A stretch of 64,000 bases of DNA from Loripinus fragilis (GCA_964019695.1 OZ026527.1:75231471-75295470), one strand, 5' to 3'. Counted from the stretch's first letter, positions 21,181 to 31,935 are shown. The notes: generated by a model from the letters alone, not told the origin. Translations and numbers: made by a program.

Positions 21181-22034
21181 ATATGACAAAACCCTTAAGG
21201 ATAGTTTTCTCTGGAACCAAAAAGCCTATGACTTCTCTTTTCAAGACTTTATATTGGTGGCCCCTTTGCTGTCAAACATGTAGTTGTGCATATATGCCTT
21301 GCCTGATGATGCTCTTGTTGTCCTTTGCAATCTCCATGAATGTCCCTGCACTCAATTCCGACATAATTACAAAAGAGTACTGCAAGGAGCTATAATTTTA
21401 ATCCCATGAACTCTAGGCCAACAATGCCAAGTAAATGGTAGTCCAATAACACTAAATTGTAGTCTTTAATAATCAAAACAGCATTCCATTACACCTTAGC
21501 CATAGGCTTAATATGAACTTATGTGATCCTTTCATGTCCATCATCTGTCAGTCAACACTGCGTTTTAAACAACATCCCCTAAACTACAAAGCGTCACAGG
21601 AATGTTCATTGGATAGTTTTTAGATCTTATTGCGATTATTGGCTGTCGGTCGTCCGTCATGCGTCGTCAACAATTGCTTCAAAGGGCATCTCCTCCTAAA
21701 CTGCTGATTGGATTTTGGCCAAAAAGTAAATGAGTATGATCAGGAAATACCACAATCACACACTGCAAACCAACCCACGGCACCGTTACAGGAATGATCC
21801 TTTTATGGCCCTCTTCAATAATTATTCACAATGGTTCCTGTCCGTTGTATATCTAGATCAGATGGGATAAGAGAATATTTGCAAGATGAAAACAAAAAAT
21901 CCTTTGTCTGAAACCAAAATGCCTAGCGCCTGATATTTGGTATGTAGCATCACCCAAGTTTGTTCAAATTATTAGTCCCATATTCGGGGGACTACACTTT
22001 TATTAGGTTTGCTCGATTCAGTCCGTCTGTCCGT
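21181..22034. repeat. Mosaic of dispersed repeat fragments
   Basis: TCTGGAACCAAAAAGCCTATG (21211), CGATTATTGGCTGTCGGTCG (21634) with GTCGTCCGTCATGCGTCGTC, a fragment of retroelement tail B on the minus strand (21730-21800, GTATGATCAGGAAATACCAC), and GATATTTGGTATGTAGCATC (21931). The pieces match arrays at 17.2 and 23.6 kb. Confidence 0.6.
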
Positions 22035-22540
22035 CAGTTACGCTTTCTTGTCAGAGCAATATCTCCAATATTATTTGAGATAGGCATCCCGAATTCGTAG
22101 TGTGGATGCATCTTGAAATAACTAAGTGTCTCGTACCATTTTGGGGTCACTGTGACCTTGATCATTGACCTAATTTCTAGAATAATCGTGTCTGGAGCAT
22201 ATCATCTACATTATTTGAGGTAGGAATTCAAAATTTGGTGAATGGATGCATCTTGGGGTGGCAATGTGTCACACACCATATCTGGATCACTGTGACCTTG
22301 ACCTGTGACCTCATATCTAGAATAATCGTGTCTGTAGCATATCTCCTACATTATTTGAGGAAGGAATCCAAAATTTGGATGTGTGGATGCATCTTGAGAT
22401 GACAGAGTGTCGAGCAGTATTTTTGGGTCACTGCACCTTGACCTCTGACCAGGTTTCTAGAATAATTGTGTCGTAACATATCTCCTACACTTTTTGAGTT
22501 AGGAATCCCAAATTCGGTGTGTGTGTGCATCTTGGATTGT
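22035..22540. repeat. 140-bp tandem repeat with TGACCTTGACC motifs
   Basis: Three and a half units with a 140-bp period, anchored on TCTAGAATAATCGTGTCT at 22176, 22316 and 22456. Each carries CACTGTGACCTTGACCTGTG-like words just before the anchor and GGATGCATCTTG afterward. The TGACCT half-sites resemble nuclear-receptor direct repeats, but that may be coincidental. Confidence 0.85.
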
Positions 22541-22544
22541 TCCT

Positions 22545-23190
22545 CATAATACCCTTACCAAAATTGTACCAATTGTTCGGCTGGCATTACTCCATAAAGG
22601 GAGATAATCCAGATAAAAAAATATGGGTCAGTTATTTTTTGATGAGGAATGCATCTATGAAATTTTTAAACCCTATCTTAAACTTGTAACAGACGGATGG
22701 AAAAGCCCAAAGCAATATGCCCCTTAACTTTTTCAAAGTTGGGGGCATAAAAACTGCCCAAATGGTTCTCTCCGCCGAACTAAAGGGCATCCAGAGCTCT
22801 AGATATGAAATGTCTTTAAATGACATCTCCTGAACCGCTGGTCCAAATTCAAAATAATTTCACAGAATTGTCCCTAAAATGTCCTCTACCAAAATTGCAC
22901 AAATTATTCCGCTCCACTGAACGAAGGGGTAATCAGAACTCCTGATGAGAAATGACTATTAACAACATCTTCTCCTGAACCACAGGTCCAAATTCAAAAT
23001 AATGTTACAGAAATGTTCCTCATGATGCCCTCTACCAAAATTGTTCAGAAAGTTCAGCTTGGCTGAACAACATGGCTATAAGAGCTAAAGTCTTTAAATC
23101 ATATCTCTTTAGCCACAGACCAATACATCATGTGCCAGGATTCAGGTGAGCGATCCAGGGCCATAGGGCTCTCTTGTATATATGAGGATT
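22545..23190. repeat. 143-bp repeat array with hairpin end
   Basis: Four units of the CCACTGGTCC family (22560-23100) followed by GGTGAGCGATCCAGGGCCAT and AGGGCTCTCTTGTATA, the diverged counterpart of the 17142-17170 terminus. Confidence 0.75.
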
Positions 23191-24344
23191 TTAATGCAAA
23201 TTTAAAACTATATTGACTCTTTGTGTATGGAACTTCACATTTCCCCAAAACTATTATACCTAACAGCTTTTATTAGAGGGTCACTGATGAAGCCTAAATG
23301 GCAGAAACTAGCTAGTCTGGCCCAGGAAATATGCACACTCTAGTTTCAGGTCTTTGGTGCAGTCTTTGCTTTCAAAGGATACCCTTTTAAGAACATATTT
23401 ATATAAGAACCAAATGTAAAGTTGACTTTTCACTCAAGGCAGCTCCCTTTTGATTGTCACATACATATCTAAACATCTTTTTCTCAGAAACTACTTGGCT
23501 GATTGAACTCAAATTTCATATGGAGTATGCATAAGATGAAACAATATATTACATTTTGTTTCAGGTTACTTGACCAAAATGGGCACCGTGCCTATATATT
23601 GTAAAAACCCATTAAATTTTCTTCTCTTGAACCAAAGGGCAAATTATGCTTGGTCTGTAGCATAAGGTCGTTTTGGTATGTAGTTTTGGGGAAGTGAGGC
23701 TTGTGAGCCATACAAAATATTTTTGAATAATAAGCCTAGGTTGACCATGACGTAGTTTAACATTATTAAAGGGATCATGTGACTCAATATCAGGTGAGCA
23801 CTTCAGGTCCTGATATGCCTTGGTATATTGCATCATCATTTCGTTCATTTCACTGGAACGAAGGGTGTGTACGAAAATACTCTCCATTTGATGCTATGAG
23901 AAGATATTTGCTCCAATTATGATCAACGCACTTTATTTTATTTGTAAAAATAGCAAATGCCTATGCTTTACTTATGGGCATGTCGTTAAAAAAATCCATG
24001 TTTAGTACCAAAAAGTCATTTTTTTTCTTCCAAATACAAATCTGGATAGTTTAACTTTGACGCACGGAAATAGGTAGTGCCTATTTAATTCATATTAGTC
24101 TTTTCAGGAGTAACGCTTGACTGATAACACGTTATTATGTACTAAAGTTCAAAATTTGGTGTGTTATGTTTAAGACAATCTAGGATAGACGTATAAATCA
24201 CAATAAACGTGTTACTAGTGAATCACTTTTCAGAGTTATTACGATGAATAAAATTCTCTAAGGGAATCACTCCCACACTCCATGTTTGGGAGTGATTCGC
24301 CCGAGGCTTCACATCAATATAGCTTACACAATTAGTGTAAAAAC
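23191..24344. other. Repeat fragments and unannotated DNA
   Basis: 23600-23830 resembles the 17.2-kb units (AACCAAAGGGC, GGTATGTAG, GGTTGACCATGACGTAG) and ends AGGTGAGCACTTCAGGTCCTG. Near 24264, AATCACTCCCA pairs with TGGGAGTGATT. The minus frame 23612-23887 is inside the repeat. Confidence 0.45.
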
Positions 24345-24510
24345 AGTACATAACTCAGGACTTTAGTTAAGAGAGCGTAGCAGAAATACAACTTTCTTAT
24401 TTCCCAACCAAAAAATATGTTGTTGGTACTCAAAAGAACCGTCTCGATGAGAACCCAAAATATAAGTAAGAAAATATTTGTTTACGCTCAAACGTGTTGT
24501 TTATCTAAAC
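24345..24510. mobile_element. Hairpin-core MITE, subfamily 2, right arm damaged
   Basis: CAGGACTTTAGTTAAGAGAG, TTTCCCAACCAAAAAATATG, then core CTCAAAAGAACCGTCTCGAT, but the right arm of the hairpin is deleted after GATGAGA. Ends GTTTATCTAAACC as in the 14720 copy. Confidence 0.65.
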
Positions 24511-25094
24511 CCATGATAACTTACATTCCATACCACCATCATACCATAAATGAAGAAGACTGAGTAAAACAGCAGCTGCCAACTGCAAATAAAAAGCAAA
24601 ATATAAAAAAAAACTGCAATCAAAAAAGAAAGAAAGAGTAGCGCATAAAATGTCGCTTAAACTAACGGATGCCTACTTGTGTTGTTTTCCGATCACCTTT
24701 GTACAGTTACGACCCGGTTCAGACCGACGTATGACGCCCAGGGTCAAACTATTTGACACTCTAGTGGAACTCCAGAAAGCATTTTTCGGAACAGTTGATT
24801 TTTAAAATAATTACCAAACGATTAAAATCATGTAAAATTTCCAGCATGCAAAGAGTCAACCTACTTCTTATGGGACTTGTATGTACTGCAGCATGTCTAT
24901 CATACATTTCCAGGAACGTAAATTGATGAATTACCCTAAAATGTTGGACAATCTTTATTTCAGATGACTAGAAATGCAACAAATGTGATTATGTGTCATC
25001 TATTAGTAGTATCATAGGCGTTGGGTGCTTAAACAATGTTAACGTGGCTGTTTTTGAATGTCCATGAGATTGTATGGGTTCAAAAGCCCAACTC

Positions 25095-25340
25095 TTACCT
25101 GTGGGATGACTCAAAGTATTGCACACGGCATCTGGGTTTCCTGACTGACTTATTTAACTTCTGAGTATACTTTTTAAGTATGTTTAATGGTGAGCACGAA
25201 GTAGGATCCATTATTTGTGTGAGGACGGATAGAAAATCTTCTCCTTAGTATCACAGTTTGTCATAACTCAACGAACCTTGTGAAAACAAATGGTGATCCT
25301 CATGGTGGATTTTTTATACCTCCCTCACATTCATAATGAA
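25095..25340 (+). repeat. Duplicated segment, copy 1 (empty MITE site)
   Basis: GACTCAAAGTATTGCACACG through GAGTATACTTTTTAAGTATG, GGTGAGCACGAAGTAGGATC and TGTGTGAGGACGGATAGAA to CAAATGGTGATCCTCATGG. It is repeated at 25565-26140 and lacks both insertions found there. Confidence 0.8.
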
Positions 25341-25564
25341 CAGACGCACACAAAAGTTCATTAAAATTGTTCATTAAAAGTAAGAAAGGTGTCATAGAAA
25401 TCTGATTATTCACTTATCATTACTTTTTTCTTCAATTCATTAAAAAATAGGATTATTCATTAATATTTAGGCCCTCATTATTAATTATTCATTTTTTGGC
25501 TCATTATTCACTATTCATTATAAAAAGGGCCATTATTCACTAATTATTATACCCCATCGAGACC

Positions 25565-26140
25565 CTCATGACTCAAAGTATTGCACACTGCATCTGGGTT
25601 TCCATTGATGTTAACAATTTTAACGATTTTTGCGTCACATACCCCGTACTTACCCGCGGGAAAGATAGAACTCGAACAGAAAAATCACCTCGTTATAATG
25701 TTAAGGTAACGCGTTATGTCGCATCTCAACGAATATCTATAACTGACTTACTTAACTTCTGAGTATACTTTTTAAGTATTTTTAATGGTGAGCACGAAGT
25801 AGGATCCATTATTTGTGTGAGGACGGATAGAACAATTCTCTCCTTGGTATCACAATTTGTCATAATTTAACAAACTGGTGAATGCCACCAGATAAGAGTG
25901 CGTATTGGAAAACTATTTTTTTATTTCCTTTATTTCTCATCCAAAACATATGTTGTGGGTACTCAAAAGAGCCGTCTCAATGATATGGTTCTTTGGAGCT
26001 TCCAAAACACATGTTAAGATTGCTTGGTAAGAAAATAATTGCATTTTTACGCTCAAAAATTTTGCGTTACTGGACCTGTGGTGATCCTCACTGTGGATTT
26101 TTTTTATCCCATCCTCACACTCATAATAGATTCTTATTCA
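25565..26140 (+). repeat. Duplicated segment, copy 2 (filled)
   Basis: Same order as copy 1, but with about 140 extra bases between GCATCTGGGTTTCC (25590-25603) and ACTGACTTACTTAACTTCTG (25741) and with a 195-bp MITE at 25884-26078. Outside the insertions identity is high, so the duplication looks fairly recent. Confidence 0.8.
25884..26078. mobile_element. Hairpin-core MITE, subfamily 1, with 8-bp near-TSD
   Basis: CCACCAGATAAGAGTGCGTATT at the left and GCGTTACTGGACCTG at the right. The core CTCAAAAGAGCCGTCTC is followed by a decayed right arm (GATATGGTTCTTTGGAG). The flanks TGGTGAAT (25876-25883) and TGGTGATC (26079-26086) match at six of eight positions. The unfilled sister site reads TGGTGATC. 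Confidence 0.75.
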
Positions 26141-26157
26141 GTAGTGTAGCTGTCTCA

Positions 26158-26702
26158 CAGTATGAAAACTGAAATAAACATCCTGTACCCGTTCCTCCTA
26201 GCTCTCGCCTCATAAATATGAATTACAGCACTCGTGCGTAACCAGTTGTCGGAAATCGTGATGTGAGAGTTGTTGGTACAGCTGAAATTGCGAGGGTCCA
26301 CCTATTAAAATTCATTTTACATAGGTTTTAGTAACTTTTACAGCTACAACCATGTAATCATGTACACATATGATTGCCAATTCCACTAAAACCATGCAAA
26401 CTTGCATTAAAGCTCGTTTTCGACACAGAACAGCTCTGGTTGTGAGCAAGTCGTTTTTAACAAAGCAAAATTCAAAGGAGGAAACCGTTAAAATCATGGA
26501 ACAAAATGAAATAAAATGGCTTTTCTTACCTTGTTCAAATGTGTATTGTCTGTATCGCTAACATTATAAATCGAAACGTGTACGTGTATCTAAATACATG
26601 CATTTTCCCGTCTACTGGTTACGCACAAGTGTTGTTATTCATGTTTATAAGGCGAGAGCTAGGAGGAACGGGTACAGGCTGTTATTTCAGTTTTACATAC
26701 TG
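26158..26702. mobile_element. 545-bp element with ~98-bp inverted ends
   Basis: The left end CAGTATGAAAACTGAAATAA and following CCCGTTCCTCCTAGCTCTCG are mirrored at the right by CGAGAGCTAGGAGGAACGGG and TTATTTCAG...CATACTG. The unpaired centre (about 26256-26603) has no transposase-like frame. Non-autonomous DNA element, superfamily undetermined. Confidence 0.8.
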
Positions 26703-26748
26703 CGTGTCTAGAATCGTATTTTCACACTAGTTTTTAGAGTAAATACAC

Positions 26749-26910
26749 ATTATCATAATAGTAACTTGATCTGGCGTACAGTATCACGTCGAGTGGATGA
26801 GGTCATATCATCGGATCGCCCGAGGCGCATAGTGTCGAGGGTGATCCAATAATATGCCTTATCCACGAGACGTGATACTGTACGCCAGATCAAGTTACTA
26901 TTATGATAAT
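26749..26910. repeat. 162-bp near-perfect palindrome
   Basis: ATTATCATAATAGTAACTTG and GATCTGGCGTACAGTATCAC are mirrored by GTGATACTGTACGCCAGATC and CAAGTTACTATTATGATAAT. The arms stay paired into the centre (GTGGATGAGG against CTTATCCAC; TCGGATCGCCC against GGGTGATCCAA). Probably a small MITE. It lies about 220 bp upstream of the candidate start exon at 27128. Confidence 0.88.
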
Positions 26911-26974
26911 ATGTTTATTATATGCCTTTTTCTGACATTCTTTCTGATTTTAAAACTTGTTTTGGCCTTTAATC

Positions 26975-27127
26975 CTGAAATATTGCGGGAACGTTTGCCA
27001 TAACGTTACGTTTCTTGAAGCCACGTCAACATGTTTTCCGTTTCTGGTTCCATGCTTGCATTTACTTTACGTAACGTCGCCACAAAAGCAGTTAACCGAC
27101 GTTAGCCTCGTTTTAAAGGATAGTGAT
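26975..27127 (+). promoter_or_regulatory. CpG-rich candidate promoter/5' UTR
   Basis: A cluster of CpGs around GCCATAACGTTACG, TACGTAACGTCGCC and AACCGACGTTAGCC immediately before the start at 27128. The surrounding kilobases are CpG-poor. No TATA box was seen. Confidence 0.3.
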
Positions 27128-27215
27128 ATGGATTCAGAGAACCTCAGTTCGTTGATCCAGCTTTCTGTATCAGATGGCCAGAAAACAGACGGCTCTAAAG
27201 TAGTATCAGTTATAG
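27128..27215 (+). CDS. Candidate first coding exon (MDSENLSSLIQ...), gene unidentified
   Basis: ATG at 27128 opens 29 codons, MDSENLSSLIQLSVSDG then QKTDGSKVVSVI, ending at the donor G|GTATAT (27216), so the exon leaves phase 1. The frame is also open upstream to 26957, but the ATG at 27128 gives a compact soluble N-terminus whereas the longer reading is hydrophobic and cysteine-rich without a motif. Upstream DNA (26980-27110) is unusually rich in CpG (ACGTTACG, CACGTCAAC, CGTAACGTCGCC, ACCGACGTTAGCC), fitting a promoter and 5' UTR. Next exons were not found. The residues resemble the start of many transcription-related proteins but I do not recognise one. Confidence 0.42.
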
Positions 27216-27718
27216 GTATATAATAAGCACAGATACCAGGCATGTTACATAGTGTTACATTTTGAGCTTTGCAGGTTTGTATCTGTAAAACTTATTTCCA
27301 ACTTATCAATTTCCTAATTAGATCCCCCTGTACGTTTTTATCTTAAAGAATTCTAGAATTCTTATAAATTTATACTTTTTGCATGATTCCTTTTGAAGTA
27401 CAGAGGACATGAGTGTGTTATGATTATAGGTCTGTTACCCCCTCCCCTTTATCTGTGGGTGGTGCGGATATCCTGTCTTTACTGCTGTTGGGTTATTCTT
27501 CTTTGACCCGCGTTGTTCTGGTGGGCCATTATCAGCAGCCGATGCTGGTGGACCCTTTGGTCCCATTGCCGTCCTATTTGGCTGGTGCAGCTCATTGGTC
27601 CTGTGTCCTTTGAGTCTACCTGCCCTATGGGAGGGATGGTTAGCCTGCGATGGTTGTGATGTGCCCTAGGGGCCATCAGTTCCTTATTTTTAGTAGCACT
27701 GTTAAAATTCCTCCTGAT
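27216..27718. other. Probable intron, no exon seen
   Basis: Contains the perfect 18-base palindrome AAGAATTCTAGAATTCTT (about 27346) and a GC-richer stretch at 27420-27680 whose frames on both strands carry no motif. Confidence 0.4.
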
Positions 27719-28939
27719 CTGGGGCCACAGCTCGTAGACATCTTAAGCCTTAAGATCACCTTAACACCAACTTAAGTTCACCTTAACGGTTATGGCCACT
27801 AACTCGTACACACCTTAATTTATGTAGCCAACTTAAGTTCATCGTAAAGTTACGGTCACGATAGAGTCACCTTAGCGTCGTCTTAGTGGTAACGAGAGGT
27901 ACTTCCAAGAAAGAATGATATAAAAAATATGATTTTGGCGACATATTCTTTTTAAATGACCATGACCGCCTACACCTTTAGAAAACTGACTGCCTGCTAC
28001 GTTTATGTGACTTTACACAGGGACACATGCATATAGGTCATGTGCAGATTCAGGGGGCGGGGGAGCAGGAGATCCAGACCTCCTACCCTTAAAAAAATCA
28101 CAAGTTTCTATAGAAAATAGCAATTGAATGTCCCAGGAATTCAGAACCCCCTGGAAAATATTGAGCCTGGACCCAATCCCCCGTAGCGAAAGTTCCTGGA
28201 TCTATGCATGTGGGCATGTAGCTGATAAACACATGTGTATGTAAATTGCTTTGTATTATTTTGTCTGAAGATAGTTTACCTTTACATACAGTAAAGACCC
28301 TGATGAAATGCAGCATTTCATCTGGGTCTTCTCTGTTTGCAAAAGTACTCGTTGAGGGGTTTCACAAATACAAAGGGTTAAATGCAAAAATGTATAATAT
28401 TGATATCAGCACACGCTTACTGACTGACATCAACAATATGGGCTGCGAGACAACCAGACTACATGTAAGTTACACGCTAAAAACAAACGCGCCGAATAGC
28501 CTGCAACCATGCAGTGACCAGAAAATACCACGATCGCAGACTTCAGACCAACTGACGGCAGCCGCGAGGAAGAGACGCAGACCATGGACAGCTACAACAC
28601 AAATTGCTGTACGAAATTTTCATTTTTCTAGCTATTCTCTGCAGCTGAGTATGCTGATATCAGCCAACCAGAAGACATATTTTCTCGCATCGCGACCCAT
28701 ATATTTATCTTTACTACTGAGTCGGTTCTAAATACTGTAAACAACACGATTTGCACGAGAGAATAAACAAAACACAGGTAAATCTTAAAAGATAAGGTGA
28801 CCTTAAGTTAAGTATACGCTAAGACGGCTTTATGTTATCGGAATAGCACCACCTTAAATGTTACGATCGTCAACTTAACTTCAATTTAAGACCATCGTAA
28901 GTTGGTCAACTTAAGATGTGTACGAGTTAGTGGCCCCTG
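27719..28939. mobile_element. 1.2-kb TIR element with long inverted ends and nested repeats
   Basis: The left end CTGGGGCCAC..CTCGTAGACATCTTAAG is inverted at the right as CTTAAGATGTGTACGAGTTA and GTGGCCCCTG. The arms extend about 150 bp and are rich in ACCTTAA/TTAAGTT words. Nested inside are a GGATCC-type repeat (28050-28200), a hairpin GACCCTGATGAAATGC / GCATTTCATCTGGGTC (about 28288-28323) and a piece of retroelement tail B (28508-28570). The 161-codon frame at 28246-28731 crosses these unrelated pieces and is therefore not a credible gene. Confidence 0.8.
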
Positions 28940-29403
28940 GTTTCCTTTTGTTTTGTTGTAGTTATTAAAGGAATTCATTCGCCCTTCACCTTAATGACCT
29001 TAATCTTTATTTAGCACACATTTTGGTCTGCTACTTTTAGAATTATATTTATAGAGTATGTTCCCACGTTGTGCTTTTCTGTAAATTGGGACTTCAGCAC
29101 TATAGTTTAGTAGGAGAAATATCTTGTTTGGGCTAAAAGCTTGAATTACTTATGGGATATTTCTAAGATGATACAGTTATATTCCATGTTTGTGTGTCTG
29201 TGTGCTTCACCTATATACAGGACTAGATATGTTTAACCGAATAAACAGGTATTTCATGTTGGACTTGTACTCCTTCCGCTTGGTCACATGTGGATCCTCT
29301 CATGTGGACTAAAGAGTTCTAAGAAGCAAGAGGCGATTTGAAGGAGTAGTTTTAGTAGATATAAATAAACAGAGAAAGTGTCAGTGCATTGTCTTTACAA
29401 TAC
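28940..29403. other. Intron 3 of ceramide synthase (minus), no exon seen
   Basis: No further element could be delimited. I searched on the minus strand for the next expected exon (an AG acceptor followed by one base and codons for Trp-Arg-Phe) here and to the left edge, and found none. Confidence 0.45.
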
Positions 29404-29510
29404 CTAGATTCACGGAATTTCTGTAATGGTGTTGGGGCGTCTTTTAATTGTCTTCTCCTAAACCATATTTGAACAGCCCTCTCCGGTAGATCTGTCTGCT
29501 TACTTAAAGC
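29404..29510 (-). CDS. Ceramide synthase exon 3: Hox-like domain
   Basis: A 107-bp exon with acceptor TTTTGCGTATTTCAG and donor GTATTG (29398-29403). It enters in phase 0 and leaves two bases (AG) of a split codon. It encodes ALSKQTDLPERAVQIWF followed by RRRQLKDAPTPLQKFRESR, which lines up with the Hox-like domain segment of CERS2-6 (pattern LSKQ-x5-R-x-IQ/VQ-x-WFR-x-RR...P-x-L-x-KF-x-ES). The usual RRRNQ(D/E)xP reads RRRQLKDAP here. The preceding exon joins in frame. After FRES a Trp-Arg-Phe and the Lag1p catalytic domain should follow, but were not found in the 29 kb to the left. Either intron 3 is very long or the copy is incomplete. Confidence 0.93.
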
Positions 29511-30464
29511 CTGAAATACGCAAAACAGAGCAGACATTTTACAATGAGCCACTTTAGTTATGGACCACTTATTATATTTAAGATTTCTTGGCAAATAAAT
29601 ATGCTTTTTTTCTGAGACTACAAGCGTAAAGCGCATGTACGTACGTCATAATCCTTAGAAAAAAAATTATTATGAGACCAGAAACGAATGATAAAATAGA
29701 TCCTGAAGGGCACTTACCTCCTAACACCAAATTCAAATTATCATTTCAGATCACAATGCACTGTTTTCAATATCAAATTTCTGCCATGACACTGGTAAGA
29801 GCCAATTTATTATAGCGAAAATAATAACTGGAACGAGGAACGTGTTTGTACCTTTAACCGTTCTTTTAAACATTCAACTGTTTTCGTTCCCAACTGGCCA
29901 ACGTTCAAAATAACGTTGTTATTAGTCTTTTTTAAAAAGTTAGATAAAAGTTTGAATGGTTCTGAGGCATCCAGTTGTCAAAACATTTCTTTAATATTTT
30001 TGTTTTTAACATCGATGTATCCTAGATTTACATTTTCAAAGCAAGCCTTTAATGAATCTTTAGAATTTTGCAACCGTTCAAAGCCTCATGAACGACACAA
30101 AAATTTGTTTTACAACTGCCAAGCTCACTTGCCCGTGCAATTCACTTCGAACATCGAATTCATTCGCCAGATGTGACGCTGGTATGTGATTGACAGCGAG
30201 CCGCACCTGAGTTGCATGTTCAAGCTAATTGTTGCTCCATTTGCTGTCCGTGTTCACACTGGCTGTTCCGCTTTTCCGTTTTGCATTTCAACAAACTCGT
30301 TAATACGATTAAATATTAAATACAAAATTGTTTTATCTCCTAAATTATAAATGATTTCTATATATTAGTTATATTTACTAAAATGTAAATATAAGCAATA
30401 AATTCAATTTTTTGAAGGTTCATGGAATCATGAATACTTCGGGTCTTTGCAAAGTTAACGTTTA
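29511..30464. other. Ceramide synthase intron 2, left part
   Basis: AT-rich. Repeats of GAACG/AACGTTC-type words occur between 29830 and 29920. The 86-codon plus frame at 29916 shows no motif. Confidence 0.4.
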
Positions 30465-31102
30465 GCCCCAGTTACACATTCACGATTTTGGGCCACGGCA
30501 GAGCTACGATTCACCCTGATTTGTCAAATCGAAATACATCAGCATGATTCTTAGTAGCACGTTGCGCCGTCCTGATGCACCGACCTGAGTAGTAGTAGTA
30601 CCGAAATGATTCTTGAAGAATCGTGTTGATTTGGGAACCTTCGGGACAAGGCTACAACGAGTTTAAACCGATTAAACTTGTCAGGGTGAATCGAGTTGGA
30701 ATGTGGGCGTGGCCTAGATCATAGCGCTACCGTAGCGGGATCGGGGTCATTCCTAGTGGCACCGTGGTAGTATTCGTTGTCATTCTTGGGAGGTCAGGGT
30801 TAATCGGAGTATCATCTGTCATCACGATTCACCCCCAACTCATCCAGATTCATCCTGATTCACCACGAATACATAACGACTGTCCTACGGTTATGTCGTG
30901 ACACTGCTGTAGTAGCACCGTAGTAGCACCGTCATGAATCGTAGAGGAGTCGTAGAGATACCGTAGAAATGTCGTGATACATCGTAGGGATTTCAGAATT
31001 TTCTGTTTTAGCCATCCCGGTGCATCCCAAATTTACAATATATGTCACATCGGGACGAATCGTGATGAATCGTAGCCAGAATCAGGAAGGTGTAACTGGG
31101 GC
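30465..31102. mobile_element. Harbinger-like MITE with TTA target duplication
   Basis: GCCCCAGTTACACATTC at the left is inverted at the right as GGTGTAACTGGGGC. TTA occurs at 30462-30464 and 31103-31105, the 3-bp TWA duplication typical of PIF/Harbinger elements. The ends are followed on each side by words such as CTACGATTCA and TGATTCA, and the interior repeats GTAGCACCGT and GAATCGTAG many times. No transposase frame. Confidence 0.8.
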
Positions 31103-31105
31103 TTA

Positions 31106-31689
31106 AAGCCCTTCGTGTTTCCATTACTTTGCATCTTTAAAGCTAATTCATTTCTTAAATGAGCGTCATTACGTTGACGTAAGTGATGGCGTCAATATCC
31201 CCAATTGTAAACGATGCGCCGATGGTATGATATTTTTGGTGTATTGATATTTCCTTGCAAACAAGTGACATGTATCAAAACGATTTGCAAAGAAAATATA
31301 GGTTATTTCTTATTGTAATTGACGTTAATAGGACGTCAGAACGAGCATTGTTTCATGAAGTAATGTTTGTTCTGAATTAAACAGCAGATAAATGTTGTTT
31401 AAACTTAAATTAAAATATGTTTGTGTATTTTTTTCTATCACAACGATCACCAGGGACACTGTATAGTGCAAAATGAAAATAAGATATATAAACGCACAGG
31501 TTGCATGCCCTTTAATGTTAAAATGTGCTTATAACAAAATAGAATGATTCGCATGAGTGAACCTAATTTAAACAGATAAGTAAAATATTATAAAGAATGA
31601 CTAGTTTCAATTTTTTGTCCCAAAAATGGGGCCCTTGGCAAGTGGTGCGTGACTAAAGTAGCTCACTATAAGAACACTAAATGTGTTTT
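31106..31689. other. Ceramide synthase intron 2, no feature seen
   Basis: AT-rich, without tandem repeats or element ends. Confidence 0.4.
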
Positions 31690-31935
31690 ACATAGAGGAT
31701 CTTACATGAGTGCTCATGTTTAATTGAATTTATTAAACGAGTTGAGGAAAAGTGATAAAATGCGAGGCTTTTTCGCAACGAGTTTAATAAATTCAATAAT
31801 ACAAGAGCACGAATGTTAGATTATATTTATCATATGACATTAGGATAACTTTGAAATCTCATTTCTGACGTAAAAACGTTATAATTTTGTCTTTATATAC
31901 GCAACGTTGTTATGGACGGCATAACGTTTCCCGTA
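31690..31935 (+). repeat. 240-bp palindromic repeat, copy 1
   Basis: Runs from ACATAGAGGATCTTACATGAG to GCAACGTTGTTATGGAC. Inside, TTGAATTTATTAAACGAGTT pairs with AACGAGTTTAATAAATTCAA. The same sequence occurs in opposite orientation at 36006-36245. The arm is slightly shortened here (GAGGAAAAGTGATAAAATGC). Confidence 0.82.

Noticed and set aside
27346..27363. Heat-shock element in AAGAATTCTAGAATTCTT
   Set aside because: Only one TTCnnGAA pair with correct spacing; a short palindrome is a sufficient description.
28246..28731. 161-codon plus frame
   Set aside because: Crosses a hairpin, unique DNA and a retro tail fragment inside one TIR element; no domain.
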